Part shown: positions 52,801 through 64,000 of the stretch, piece after piece
Layout: the number at the start of each line of letters is the position of its first letter
Position numbering within the stretch: position 1 is the first letter of the stretch
Assembly (NCBI RefSeq): GCF_018139145.2
Contig: NC_059486.1
Span: 7,502,001 to 7,566,000, forward strand
DNA length: 64,000 nt
Reading direction: 5' to 3'
Origin: Gymnogyps californianus
Lineage: Eukaryota > Chordata > Aves > Accipitriformes > Cathartidae
The notes under the pieces: model-generated
Database searches by the model: none
What the model was told of the DNA's origin: nothing
Seen by the model: the letters and a program-made list of their open reading frames with translations, nothing else
Translations under genes and position numbers: made by a program

Positions 52801-55800
52801 TCCACAAAGAAAAAATCAGATTCCTCATTGCAGCGGAACACCGATGATACCTAGGAGCAATATGCTAAGCCCAGGAGCCCCCATCTTACCACAGCACTTG
52901 TGAAACTAGATCCTCCAGCTGCATGAACAGAATCTGGAGATCATTTTACAAAACTCCTGGGGATGCATTCAGGACATCTGAAATAAGGAGGGAAGGCAAG
53001 CTGAAGATGACCTCCAAGTGCTGCAAGCATTCGGAAGTAAATGGAACCTTATAGTGCTGTGAATGGTATAATCAGGGATTAACATATGGTAAACTGTTAC
53101 TGGCAATGATTCATCAACCTTTCACTCACAGAAAACCTGACCTCCACTCTATCTGTAAGACCTTGCAGAGCACTCATGTGAAGATTTACTGGGTTTTGTC
53201 ATACTTCATGAAGGCATGGGGGTCACTACAATGCTTTTAGGTGCATCAGTCTCCCTCCTGATCTTACTAACACAGATGAACGTGCCAGGGAGAGGCAGTC
53301 CTCGAGAGAATTAAGATCTGTCGGTAACTGGCTGTTACTTAAGATACATGGCTGACTTTTCAGTATCGGGATTTTTCTCCCCCACACAGCAACAAATGTA
53401 AATTATTTGGCGCATCCCCAAAATAACAATTTCTCATGTCAACCAAACCTCATACATCGCTACAATAAACTTAAAGATTTTCTGTTATTCTTACACACTT
53501 GTATTTATGAGAATACTTGCACACATTTCAGAAATATGAAATCTTTGTAGAGTTACATGGATTTTATGACTAAAATGGGAAAGTTTAATAACTTCCCAAA
53601 TGGAAAAGCCATCAGCAAGTTAGGCTTGTGGTCCTGAATGTGCAGGCCTTTGAACAGTGACGCAGATGTCTTTCCCACAGAAATACGCTTGTATATTAAA
53701 AAGGAAAAAAACCCCATTATCTACAGTCCAGGGTCCTTACAGGACTTTGTGCTACAACTCCAGCATATGGCAATGCATCAAAAATTTTCAGCTATACCAG
53801 TTTAAAGGATAGTCCAATTGCCCTCCTTACTACTGACCTTTTACTGAGTGCTGACCTGAGCTAGGGTTAAATAATCCCCTGCCACAGAAAACTGCTGTTG
53901 CAAAGCCAAAGAATATTTGAGATACCTGACGTAACAAAAAGATAACCAATGGCGCATGTATTCTTTCCAGGCACGGTTTATTGAAAACACACCAAATTGT
54001 TATCCTACATACCTGGTTTCTAACAAGCATTCTACTTGTCTGCATTATGGAAAGATCCTAGAATAATAATACATTCTGTCACGGTAACATTTGTTCTATG
54101 AAAAGCATAATCCACCTTTTTTTTCCTCTCCATACTTGTAAAATCAAACCGTTCTAAGTGTTTCAGTTTATAGTACAGTGTAAATACAATGCAAAATCCC
54201 ACCAGTCTAAACTACAGAGAATGTTGAGCAGTATTACAGAAAACACATTGTTGATTTTTTTTTATTCTCCTACCATGAAAATTTTAAGGCACATGATAGT
54301 TACAAACACATTAGCTACTAATTACCAGTAAGCTTCTTAGTCTAGTTATTTTGTTTTTGTGAACAGTAAGAACCAGATTGGCAGGCCTTGTAGTATCTGC
54401 ACTACCTTCCTCCTCATCTTGGACTTCAGAACATCCTCCCCTGATGTAAAACTTAAGACAGAAAAAAAAGGTTCATAATACCTTCCCCTTAAATGCACTA
54501 GATTAGTTAATGTACCAGTAAATCAGAGAATTTCTCTGTCAAAGATAAGGAAACACCAGATTTTAGGGCATCAAAACCCCCCATCAAATCAGAAATTTTG
54601 CGAGAAACTATGCCTATATAAACATCTTCAAAAACTGTGAGAGCATGACTCCACCCCAACAGCACAAAAATGCTGGCTGAAATTATTGGCACACTATAGT
54701 TTTCACTGAGCGGGCAGTCGGACAGCAGAAGAGGCTGTAACCACTCTCATGTGCCCATTTGCCTTCTGAAGCTTTGCTTACTCAAAGGGTTTAAGATGTG
54801 CGCCTCTCACAGGTAGCTGAGCCTATACACTCAACTTTAAGGCAAGTAACAGAAGGTAACTCACCACCTTCAATCTCATGGAACTACTTTAGGAGTAAAA
54901 ACTGCTTTGCTGAGCATAAGCCTTGCATGCTAGAAAGCATTACTGAAAACTGCTCCTCAGAGTTGGTAAGAACATACTCATCTGCTGTAACAAACCTGCC
55001 ACCCCCTGCTTTCTTGATGTGTCACTTAAAGCAAGTCAGTTCCTAGTCCCCAAGTCAGTCCCTTTTGTGATCTCTTGGCAACAGAGACAAGATTTGCTTT
55101 CCTGATACAGATGCATTCAGAATCAGCATGTCTGAGTGCACAAGAGTACAACTAGGATAGGCAGGTGTTTTGCCCAGAAGACACTGAAGATCAGGACCTG
55201 TGGCTGCCCAAGCTGTTCCGTGGGGAGCATTTCAAGCTGGCAAAACATCTTGAGTTGTCAAGTTACACTTATGGCTGAACTGCTACTTAACTCCAAGACA
55301 GAAACAAAACGTCCTAAAGCCTTGCCTTTCCACTTTCCTCCTCACATTCTGCAGACAGACCGACCAACCTGGGAAGCTGTAAGCACAAGTACAATTGCTC
55401 ACACACTCAACAGTCAAACTTGATGCTTCTCCAGGGCAGTCTTGACACACAATGTTTTTTTTTAAACCTCCGCAGCTTAGTGAAGATGCTTGGGAGATGT
55501 GCAAGCCACCTCCCTGGGCAGAAAGTTCTGTAGTAATTACTTGCTATCAGAAGTCTCCCTCTCCCCTATGTTATCTCAGCCCTCGCTGGGCCAACAAATT
55601 TCCTCCTCTTCTTTAGCAGGAGTCTTGCAACACCCATTGCTTCTTTCCACAACCATCTCTCCCACTAGAACTTCTGCAGGTAGAAATCTCTTCTACCCCA
55701 GGCCTTTGCAGGCAGATTCCCTCCAGTTTTCACAGTGGAGCCAACAGGAAAAGAGGAGGTCACATACCTGAGCCCTAAAAAGCACTGCCTGCCTTTTAGC

Positions 55801-57475
55801 AGGAGACACTAGACCCTACTGCAGCTTTAGTCACACACACTGCCGCTTTCCCTTCTTTACATACAGTCCCTGCTGCCAAAATACAACAATTACGGGTTCA
55901 TCCACCCACATCCCAGAACAGCTCAAACAGCCAGTCACACTTGTGCCAACAAGGGGAGAGGTAAGGGCAGGTGTGGGCACACATCCCAACAGCACTTTCC
56001 ACAAGTGAGCTTGTGGCCATAGATAAAAAGGACATTAAATCACCAGACCTGGTTCAAAGTATCTTGCTTTGGACTTCAGCTGGTGGGCGGATAATACAAG
56101 GTAATAATCTCACATGCAAGTCACCCCCCAATCCATTTTCCTTCCTCAATATCCAAACAACAGTTTGGTGAGAAAAAAAAAAACCCACAGTAATGTAAAT
56201 GATGAGTTATTGCTACACACTTGGGAATTTGTCATTATTGTAAGGCATGAGAAGGGCAGGGGTAAGACATGTGATTCCCAGGGGAAGTCTTGGCCCATGG
56301 ACTTGGTATTTGACTTCTTAATATACCATCCTTTGCTTTTCTGTAGCAATAAACCATGTTGTCAGCTCACAACTACACTGGCTGCCACGAACACTTACCC
56401 CCAGGAAAACAAAGAACGGTTTGCTACAATGACCCTGGACAGCCAATGCCATCTAACCTGACAGGGAGGTTTGCTTATCACAGGATGCAGTTTAAATATG
56501 AAAAGGACTTTTGGGGGAAAGTGGGACAGGGTCGAAATTTGCTTCTCAAATACACCTTGGTGGTGTTAACCCACTAATGACAGAGACCAAAGTAGATTCC
56601 AATCTGAATTTTGAGTGTCCCTGTAGTGCCCCACTGAGAGCCATGGGATATCTGGGACAGGAGGTCATGGACATAATTGGCCCCTAGTCACTTCACTTCC
56701 CCTTTCCTGCAGTTTTCTCTGTTAACCTCTTGCTGGCTTTGAAATATCTGTACAATAACTAAATCACAAGTCTTAGCAGAGACTCCTTTCAACAGTCAGG
56801 TCTTTATTTTAAGTGAACTTTTGCTCAGACTCCTTTGGTAAATATATGGTTTGAAGTAGATCAGGGACAGACTGACAGCACGGCCCTTCTCTTACACTGT
56901 TCTAATCAGCTACAAAGCAGGTTCCATTGCTAATTACTGAACGTTTTTAAAAAAATCCTTTCATATACAAAAAGAATACACCAAGTACATAACCAAAAGT
57001 GATATAAAACTCTTCTGTGTAGCTTGGTTAAAAGGGTCTCCGCGTATTGGCAGAACAAGTATGAAAAGAGCACCATTGATATAATATACAGTCAGACTAT
57101 GTATCTGGTTTCATTGCCACACTTTATGTCTACACAGAGAGAGACACTGCCCCGACACAGATAATCACAGATGCATCTCTTTGCTTCCCTTGATCCGCTG
57201 AGCATCTTTGGCCCAACAGGACTCTCATGCAGGTGAAAAAACAAACCTTTGCTATCTTAATTTGCTCCAAGCAACTTCGCCTTCCCCGGGATCCAGAAGT
57301 GACCACTGCAACATACGTGGAAGATGAGGGTCAAAACGGGAGGGTGCGAAGGAGTACATGTATCATCCAAATCACTGACAGCTTCTGGCATCAGTCTTTT
57401 TCCCTGAATCAACAAATGCTTCCCTCTCCTGCAAACTACTTTACATGGTTTTGTTAACCTATCCTCTGCACAACA

Positions 57476-57525
57476 ATATATATATATAGATATATAGATT
57501 TTTTATTTATATATATGTATTCATG
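57476..57525. repeat. (TA)n-rich low-complexity tract
   Basis: TATATATATAGATATATAGA followed by T-rich sequence and another TATATATAT. It includes a minus-strand AATAAA. Confidence 0.8.
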
Positions 57526-59742
57526 TCAAATTTTTAATATACTCAAGAAGATACAAAGCTCTTGGTACTTGCTTTTTTTTTTAAAGTTTTTAAATTTTTT
57601 TTTTACAAAAATTTTAGATGTTTACTATTACAGTAATATTTTCGGGGAGGTGAGGTTGTTGGATATTTCCCCTTTTTAATTACAAAGGAAACGGCAGGCA
57701 CTGAAAACCACAAATGATGTTTGCTAGATTCAAAAATGTGCTTTCCAGTCACACCATTTTTAGGAGCTTGTTTAAAACTAAATGTGGCAATCAAAGAACA
57801 GTGGCAACCAAATAAAATCAGCAAAAGTCCTCTGATGCTACTAGTGAGACATTTGCTTCCTGTTCTCATCTGCTGCCCTCCCTTGACCAATGCCTGGAGA
57901 AAATCAGTGATCTGAAGTCATTTAGTTCACTGCATTACCAGACACCATATATGCAGAGTACGTTCTTGTGAGGTAAAAATTCCCCCTTACACAAAGCAGG
58001 CCTTGGCATCTTAGAGGAGAACTGTTGCACATGGGTGATTTTCACACCAAATGAAATATGTAATCTCAAAGCAAAACCAAAGGAACACTGAAATCATGAT
58101 GATGATTTAAAAAAGGCCACACCAGTTCCCTTTGTGGCATTTTTCATCAGTATCTATAGCCCAAAGCAAACATGGATCCAACAGTGATAAATTTACCATC
58201 AAATATAAGTGACAGACCCATCTAAAATTTATAGCGTGTTCAAAATAAGACATCCTACAAAAAAGCTCCTATTTTCTTCCAATGTGTTAACAGCTATGGC
58301 AAAAGAAATTGTTAACCATCATCAATGCAACACTGGTACATTTAAAATGTAAAAGCTCCTTATTGCAATCTTTGAGAACAAGAAAATAAAAAGCCAGCCA
58401 ACTCCATTTCTCAGCATAGATTTCTGAACCAGGGACACTGAAACCTTCAATAAACTGCTTTTCAGTATGTGGAAATAAAAACAGAGCCATTACAGAATTC
58501 AAAGGCAGAAGTATTGTACACCAGATTATAATGATAATACAGCACTGTGATTGATATAGCTTACTCTAAAAGCAGATTATACAGCTTGCATCAATTTTGT
58601 CATCTACTCTCCAGTTCATTTGACCAGTGTTTAATAGTTTTTGTTCTGCATTTTCTCCCTTCATTGAAATCCAATAAACCCACTCAACATTCCTGCACTT
58701 TCTGTGGAAATAATAAAGAAAACCTAAACATTCTTCAAAAAGCCTTTAAAAATGTTAGATTCACAGTTCAAAAGAAATCCCCCAAAACAAAAAACAAAAC
58801 AGTGAGCCCCAAACCAGAAAAGTGCTATTATCTTCATGGCTACACCTATGATATTATTTCAAATATTCTGTAGTTTCTCTTTCACTTGTGAAGCTGTCTT
58901 CTTTGCTGCTGCACGACCTTCACTTCTCATACTTGGCACCATCCACACGTAAGAGTCACCTAAGAACGCAGCCAGCTAGATGGAAGCTTGGATTCTCTTT
59001 TCTTGCTTGCTTCTTGTAGGAGCGGGAGGGAGGGGGAGGTGGTGGCAATTTCTGGTGGGAATGTAACTGAGTTAAAAAGCAAATTGTCTCGCTGTAAGGC
59101 ATGGTGCTCCGGGGTTGGCAATGGCAGTCAGTTGTGTTTTCTCCCCACATCCTCCTAGAATCTGCAGCCTGGTCAGTGATGCAGCGCCCTCCAAATTTGA
59201 ATGGCAGTAGTGACTGATGAGATCCTCTGTGTCGATTCAATGTTTGTTTCTCCCCCTCAATTAAAAAAAATGTGGTTGGACTCTAGCCCTGCAAAATAAA
59301 GTCAAAACTGATTAATATCAGCAAGTAACATGACCTTGGTGATCTCCATCACCCAGTGGTAGGACAGTGACCGGAAACGCCAACCTATCCCCAATATATG
59401 GGTTCTTTGAAGGGTATGACTGGGAGAAAACGAGCACAGACTTCATTTTTCAAAGTCTGTACCCCACCTGTAAGCCTTCATTGCTCAGAGGAAGAGTGCA
59501 GGAGTGAAGCATATGGGTAGTACACACATATGTTTAGCCCAGCCCTTTGGCTGGGCCAACAAGGCTGATGACCCAGTGCTGGCCAGCTGTGGGAAGCCAA
59601 GGGTGCCAGGGTCTGCTCCATGGCTACATAAGAGCACCTAGCAGTGCTGAAAGACTGCTCTGGGCAGGTGCTTCCAACCCAGGAACAGAAACAATCTGTA
59701 AACACTTAGCACTCATACTAGACTCTTAAATGAAGAAGGGGC

Positions 59743-59756
59743 GGGGGGGGGGGGGG
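59743..59756. repeat. G14 homopolymer
   Basis: Fourteen consecutive G within a longer G-rich stretch starting at 59738. Confidence 0.9.
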
Positions 59757-60199
59757 AAACGCAACACCACCACCCAAACACATACAGGAGTCTTCTCTCC
59801 CACTAATGCAAGTGTTTTCCACGTAGAATTATGGGAGTGAATGATGTTTTGGAATTTGGGCCTTAAAGGCCTATTGTCCACTCTGATGGGAAAGTTGCCC
59901 AGTGCCTTCACAACAGTCACTAAGATTTTCCTTTAGTCATAGCCAAGGGCACAAAACCTGCTGTTCCAAATGTAGCATCACATCTGATGGAGTGCCAGAA
60001 GGTATAACTGGGGTAGAGGGCTGTCTAGCAATTCAGCAGGAGACAGATTAGCAGTGGCAGGAGCAAAGAAAGGCCAGTGACATTACTGAGGAACTTGGCA
60101 CATGGCGAAGGCAGAGAACTAGAAAGCGACAAAAAGACACCTTTCTTTAGCAACAGAAAAAAAAAAAAGGAATTGAGAAGCAGGAGTTGTGGGTCAATG

Positions 60200-60205
60200 T
60201 TTATT
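60200..60205 (-). terminator. candidate ARVCF poly(A) signal
   Basis: TTTATT on the plus strand is AATAAA on the minus strand, 520 nt after the ARVCF stop. A T-rich stretch (T12, then CTGTTG) lies about 35-50 nt further on, as expected for a downstream element. Confidence 0.5.
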
Positions 60206-60724
60206 GTGTAATCAAAATCATCTCTCCTTGCAAAGTAACTTGTGTACAGCCAGCAGCTTTCCCGCAGGTGGGCAGGGCTGTGTAATTCATGGGAACCTCA
60301 GGGGACATCCATAAATAGCCAAGGATATGCTTTTCCTTAAGTCTCAGGCTAATCCTTATAATGAGCATGGGGGGGGGGGGGGGGGGAACGGTTGGGAGCA
60401 GGAACACACTACTCAAATTCATTCCCATGGCGTAACAGCAGAAATCTTTCACATTTCAGCTGACAACCAATCATTCCCGATATTAATTTTCTGTCTGGTT
60501 ATTTGGCAGGTTATTTTTTAATCAAACAGTGGTGTCTGATTGCATTTCATTAAAGATACACTGAATAATATAAACACTGCTTTTTTTCAAATGCATTTTC
60601 ATTTGTCTGAAAGGATGCAGTTAGCAGTTAGCCTTGAAGAGATTCCACAGTGATACGGATCATGCATGAGACAAGTTAATCACTAGCACCGATTACCATT
60701 AAAAGGACCTACCATGCATGCAAA
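60206..60724 (-). other. ARVCF: ARVCF 3' UTR (proximal part)
   Basis: Between the stop codon and the first AATAAA. In mRNA sense it begins with three UGCAUG motifs (60661-60722) and contains a C18 run (60369-60386 as G on the plus strand). Confidence 0.55.
60369..60386. repeat. G18 homopolymer (C18 in ARVCF sense)
   Basis: Eighteen consecutive G on the plus strand. In the presumed ARVCF 3' UTR it reads as poly-C. Its length may be an assembly estimate. Confidence 0.9.
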
Positions 60725-60826
60725 TTAGACCCAGGAGTCAACAGGTTGGGGTTTAATGTCACGGGCATCCACCAGATTCACCGAAGCCCTGTTACTCCTG
60801 TTAATGTTTTTCCTATTTGTGTCATT
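60725..60826 (-). CDS. ARVCF: ARVCF last coding exon (C-terminal PDZ ligand)
   Basis: ARVCF is a p120-catenin-family armadillo protein that binds classical cadherin tails. The exon begins after CTGTGCTGCAG, behind a long pyrimidine tract, in phase 0. It encodes NDTNRKNINRSNRASVNLVD and then ARDIKPQPVDSWV, with TAA at 60727-60725. The terminal DSWV is the PDZ-binding motif shared by ARVCF and delta-catenin. With its place next to COMT and in convergent orientation, this identifies the gene as ARVCF. Confidence 0.9.
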   Translation of the reverse strand, partial: NDTNRKNINRSNRASVNLVDARDIKPQPVDSWV

Positions 60827-62910
60827 CTGCAGCACAGGGTGAGGAGTTAAAGGCAAAACAGAGCAGATTAATCAAATAAAACCACCAAACAAGTCAGCTT
60901 AAAGGAGCACAAGGGAAAATTAGTGGTAGAGAAAGAAACAAGATCAGCAAAGGCACAATACTGACAAAAGCATCTGCAACAGCCAAAAGGCTGCACTACC
61001 CTGCCATCATTACTCGCAGTTGTTGGCCACTCTTGAGTCTCAGAGCCATGGTTATCAAACAGTTCACAAGCCAGAAGACCCCACAGGTATATTTGTTTCA
61101 CAGCATAGCGAGAAGGATGAGTAGCAGCTACTCAGCTCTGCCCAACTGAGGGCATGGCAGCGCATACCTTTGATGTGTACAACAGGCTGAATTCAGGTTA
61201 CCCTCTGTCCTTAAAACCAAGAGGCAGCACAGGCTATGGGAGACACATTGTTGAGGTGAAATGTTTTTCCTCTTTTTCTCATGAAAGCAAAGCAGCTACT
61301 CACTGAACTCTGGGTTGTGCTTCACTTCAGACATACATTGGAGTTTGGGCTGCTTGATGTGATTTTGAGGGTTGCATCAGACTAATGAATTTTGAGTGGC
61401 AAAAATAACAAGTATTTGTTAATTTTCCTGCCTTAGCCTATTTTCCTTAGACATTTTCTGTCAAGCTCCTATTGATCAACATTCTTACATCACTTAGTGC
61501 ATCCATTCCCACTGCATCCTTGCAAAACATATTAGAACTGTGATGAAGGAACTAGAAAGTTTATTTTGCTGACACTGGTTCAAGCAGGGCCATCTCTTGC
61601 CACACTGGAGCAGGGGGGCACACTGCATGACTTGAGTAATGAGCTCAGTTTTATCCGTTTCAAAAAAACAAATGGAGGAGCACAACCACCTCTACCAAAA
61701 AGTCTAACTGGGCAGCCTCCAACAGGGTGCAGCTATACCCAGAACTGGCAAACTGAAGAGAGTGATCTGTACTTAAAAAAATGTCCAGCTGGATTGAAGC
61801 CATTCTCCAGGGTATACCTTCACGGAAAGGCAAGACACAGCAGGAAATGCCTGACCAGGCAAGTTAGTATAGGCAGACTGATGCAGCAGGACATCTTCCT
61901 CATTCATGATCTATGGAAATATTTTCCTCCAAATCACATTTTTATTTCCCTTGTTCAATAATAGCGGGTTTTCCTTTCAATTGACTGAAATTTAATTGTT
62001 TCCACTCAACATGAATCACCTGGATTTTCTAATATTATCAGCAACATGCTGAAGGTTATTAAGGACAGCCTTCTGCAGACTAACAATAGTGTTTCCTACC
62101 ACTGACTCTTGTTTCAATGAATCCTCCTCTTCCTCCCCTTCCTCCTTGAAATTACTTCCGCAGGGGAAAACACAAGCTTGTTTTGAGGCCAGGGAGAACT
62201 GATGGCCACAGCATTAATCGACTTTTTAAAAGGTCTACTGAAAAGGTACAGCAATGCAACAGAAATTACGCAGAGCCTACTATGCCACATTTGCACACAA
62301 CCCACAATACAAAGAGGTTTGCGAAGTAAGATTTTTTTTTTAATTAGAAAGTTGTCTAAATTTGTTTTTAGAGGGCACACATATAACTATGCATGTCTTT
62401 CCCTCCCTCTCCATCTCCTTGGCCCACGCCCATAGTCCACCATGAGGACCGCAAATGAGTGTTGCAGAAACAAATACTGTTCACCATACTGCTGTACACA
62501 GACACACAAGATCACACCTACTTCTCGTGGTGAAAACAATAAAGCAGTGTGACAGTCTGAAGCAACTATTCTCGGAACAAAGTCTGAGCACAGTTATACA
62601 CCTTAGGGCTAGGGAATGCTGCCTGGACAAGGGCGACAGAACAAACACTTTCTATTTTTACAACCTCATCCATTTACAAGAATACAGTGATTGCCTGCAT
62701 TTGCTCCTGCACTGGAAAGCAGCATTTTGGTTTTGTTTCTAGGTAGCCAAGTGCTAAGTTACAAAATAGTGCCTTTATCTAAAAAACCCCCAAAACACAA
62801 ACCCTTTACAGCCCCCTGGTGAGTAACTACCCTATATTTCTTGCTGAGGACACTAGGCTTCCTTTCTTTTAAAGGCACTAGCTAGCATTCAGCAGTAAGA
62901 GGAAGCTCAC
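60827..62910 (-). other. ARVCF last intron
   Basis: 2084 nt. No exon or mobile element is recognised. A CTCF-like motif lies at 62809-62824. Confidence 0.8.
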
Positions 62911-63002
62911 TTTTAAAGGTTCTTTCTCCGACGCATCCCCTGTGTTATCACTGGTCTTGTATTTGCGCTCCTTGTCCCGGTGATCGATGGTGGAGTACCC
63001 AT
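62911..63002 (-). CDS. ARVCF: ARVCF penultimate coding exon
   Basis: A 92-nt exon between TATTTCTCCTCAG and TTAAAA|GTGAGC. With a G from the previous exon it starts Asp and encodes GYSTIDHRDKERKYKTSDNT and then GDASEKEPLK. It is the charged, low-complexity region before the PDZ ligand, and the phase into the last exon is 0. The armadillo repeats lie beyond the end of the window. Confidence 0.88.
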
Positions 63003-64000
63003 CTGAGGAGAAATAACATGACAGTCAGACATGAAGCACAAATAAGAGCAGAAACAGAGCTGATGCAAGCAGAATTCTTCAGCAAAGAAACAGGAAAATA
63101 AACCATCACAACCCAAAGATGCTGGCAGCCTGCTTTTCACATGCGCTCCAGCTCTGAAATTTCATTTTTACCAGCTTAAAAGAAAACAGAAAAGCCCTCT
63201 TTTTGTATCACTGCCAGATGCTGGCACTCATTAGCAAGCAGCACTGTTTTCATCCCAGCCTGCTGCACTTTTTAGTGTGCCCAAGGAAAGCAGCAAGTTG
63301 TCATCTCGCGCCCTGTGGCTAATGAGCTCCAAATTCAGCCCAAATCTTGTGTTCCTTGCTTAGCAGCCTGATTAATTGGCTGTGTTCATTCTCTGAATGC
63401 TCTGCAGTACGTTCCCGCTCTTCCTGAGCCTGACTACTAGCAGGACATGACAATAATTTGGAAGAGTCCCCTTCAGAGCAGTGAGAAAAAGGGCTTGTCG
63501 AGTTGGAAGAAATCTTGATGCAAACCCTGCTGTGCTTGGACTGTCTTTCATTACAAAGTAGCATCTGTTGGTGCTTTTTCTCCTAACAACTAAGAAACAA
63601 TATGAAAGCATGATGAACACAAAAGAAGAAAAGTGAGAGGGTTTTATAAAGAAATGGCTCTGATTATTTCAGAGCCTTTGCTTTGAATCATTGTCAGCCA
63701 ATGCAAATCTTAATTTATTTTCCTCATGCATCAAATTTCCCTCATTATCAGTGACAAATAGATCCTCTCCTGCTCTGCTTTGACAGCATTGTAATCTGGA
63801 GTAAATGACACTCAAATTTATAGCTCCCTGTAGGCTTTTGTTTTCCCCTATGTAATCGAGGGATCATTAATGTTTTCATGTCCTGACAAACTGGGTTCTT
63901 AGAATACCACAAAAAGGTTTCACATAAACTGTCAAAATGCTCCTCTCTTGGTTTATTACTTGCCCACAACAGGTCATTAAGAAAAAATAAGTCATGTTTT
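63003..64000 (-). other. ARVCF intron at window end
   Basis: No coding exon is seen. The sequence is less repetitive than its surroundings and carries homeodomain-, octamer- and CCAAT-like motifs at 63370-63390 and 63660-63960. Confidence 0.55.

Larger units (their letters stand above)
49861..60199. other. COMT-ARVCF convergent interval
   Basis: About 10 kb between the two 3' ends. No exon, transposon or RNA gene could be supported on either strand. Further minus-strand AATAAA signals (57502-57507, 56803-56808) leave room for a much longer ARVCF 3' UTR. An AT-rich TATATA stretch lies at 57476-57525 and a G14 run at 59743-59756. Confidence 0.6.

Noticed and set aside
58956..59240. 94-codon minus-strand open frame considered as an alternative ARVCF 3' exon
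   Set aside because: No resemblance to p120-family C-termini and no matching phase. The DSWV exon at 60725-60826 explains the C-terminus.

Overview
This window is vertebrate nuclear DNA, almost certainly from a bird and probably a neoavian one. The evidence is the split genes with GT-AG introns, a CR1-type LINE 3' end, two solo LTRs of a family I recognise from bird genomes, and the conserved gene order TXNRD2 - COMT - ARVCF, the arrangement known from the human 22q11.2 block. There are no bacterial-style genes, CRISPR arrays or operons. I found no tRNA or rRNA gene and no exotic system. I did not identify the species.

Layout. (1) 1-22960, minus strand: the 5' part of TXNRD2, mitochondrial thioredoxin reductase. 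Eleven coding exons can be placed base by base. They encode residues 1-307: the presequence, FAD-binding motif, CVNVGC redox centre and NADPH-binding domain. The dimer interface and selenocysteine tail are not found and should lie before position 1. (2) About 22440-23290: a GC- and CpG-rich island that is probably the bidirectional TXNRD2/COMT promoter. (3) 23.3-41.2 kb, plus strand: non-coding DNA that should be the 5' intron(s) of COMT, with two candidate untranslated first exons. (4) 41203-48940, plus strand: complete COMT coding sequence in four exons (262 aa), with membrane-bound and soluble start codons and every catalytic residue present. Its 3' UTR runs to a poly(A) signal at 49834 or an earlier one. 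(5) 49.9-60.2 kb: the interval between the two convergent genes, with no gene recognised. (6) 60200-64000, minus strand: the last two coding exons of ARVCF, ending in the PDZ-ligand DSWV, with a candidate 3' UTR.

How the genes relate. COMT methylates catechols, TXNRD2 keeps the mitochondrial thioredoxin system reduced, and ARVCF is a p120-family armadillo protein of cell junctions. They are neighbours rather than a pathway. TXNRD2 and COMT are divergent and probably share a promoter; COMT and ARVCF are convergent.

The most notable observations are a solo LTR that landed 14 nt inside a TXNRD2 5' splice site, a second LTR of the same family and orientation in COMT 26 kb away, a 20-nt TXNRD2 microexon, a COMT coding exon whose splice acceptor directly abuts the start codon, three UGCAUG (RBFOX-type) motifs just after the ARVCF stop codon, and a microsatellite forming the polypyrimidine tract of the TXNRD2 redox-centre exon.
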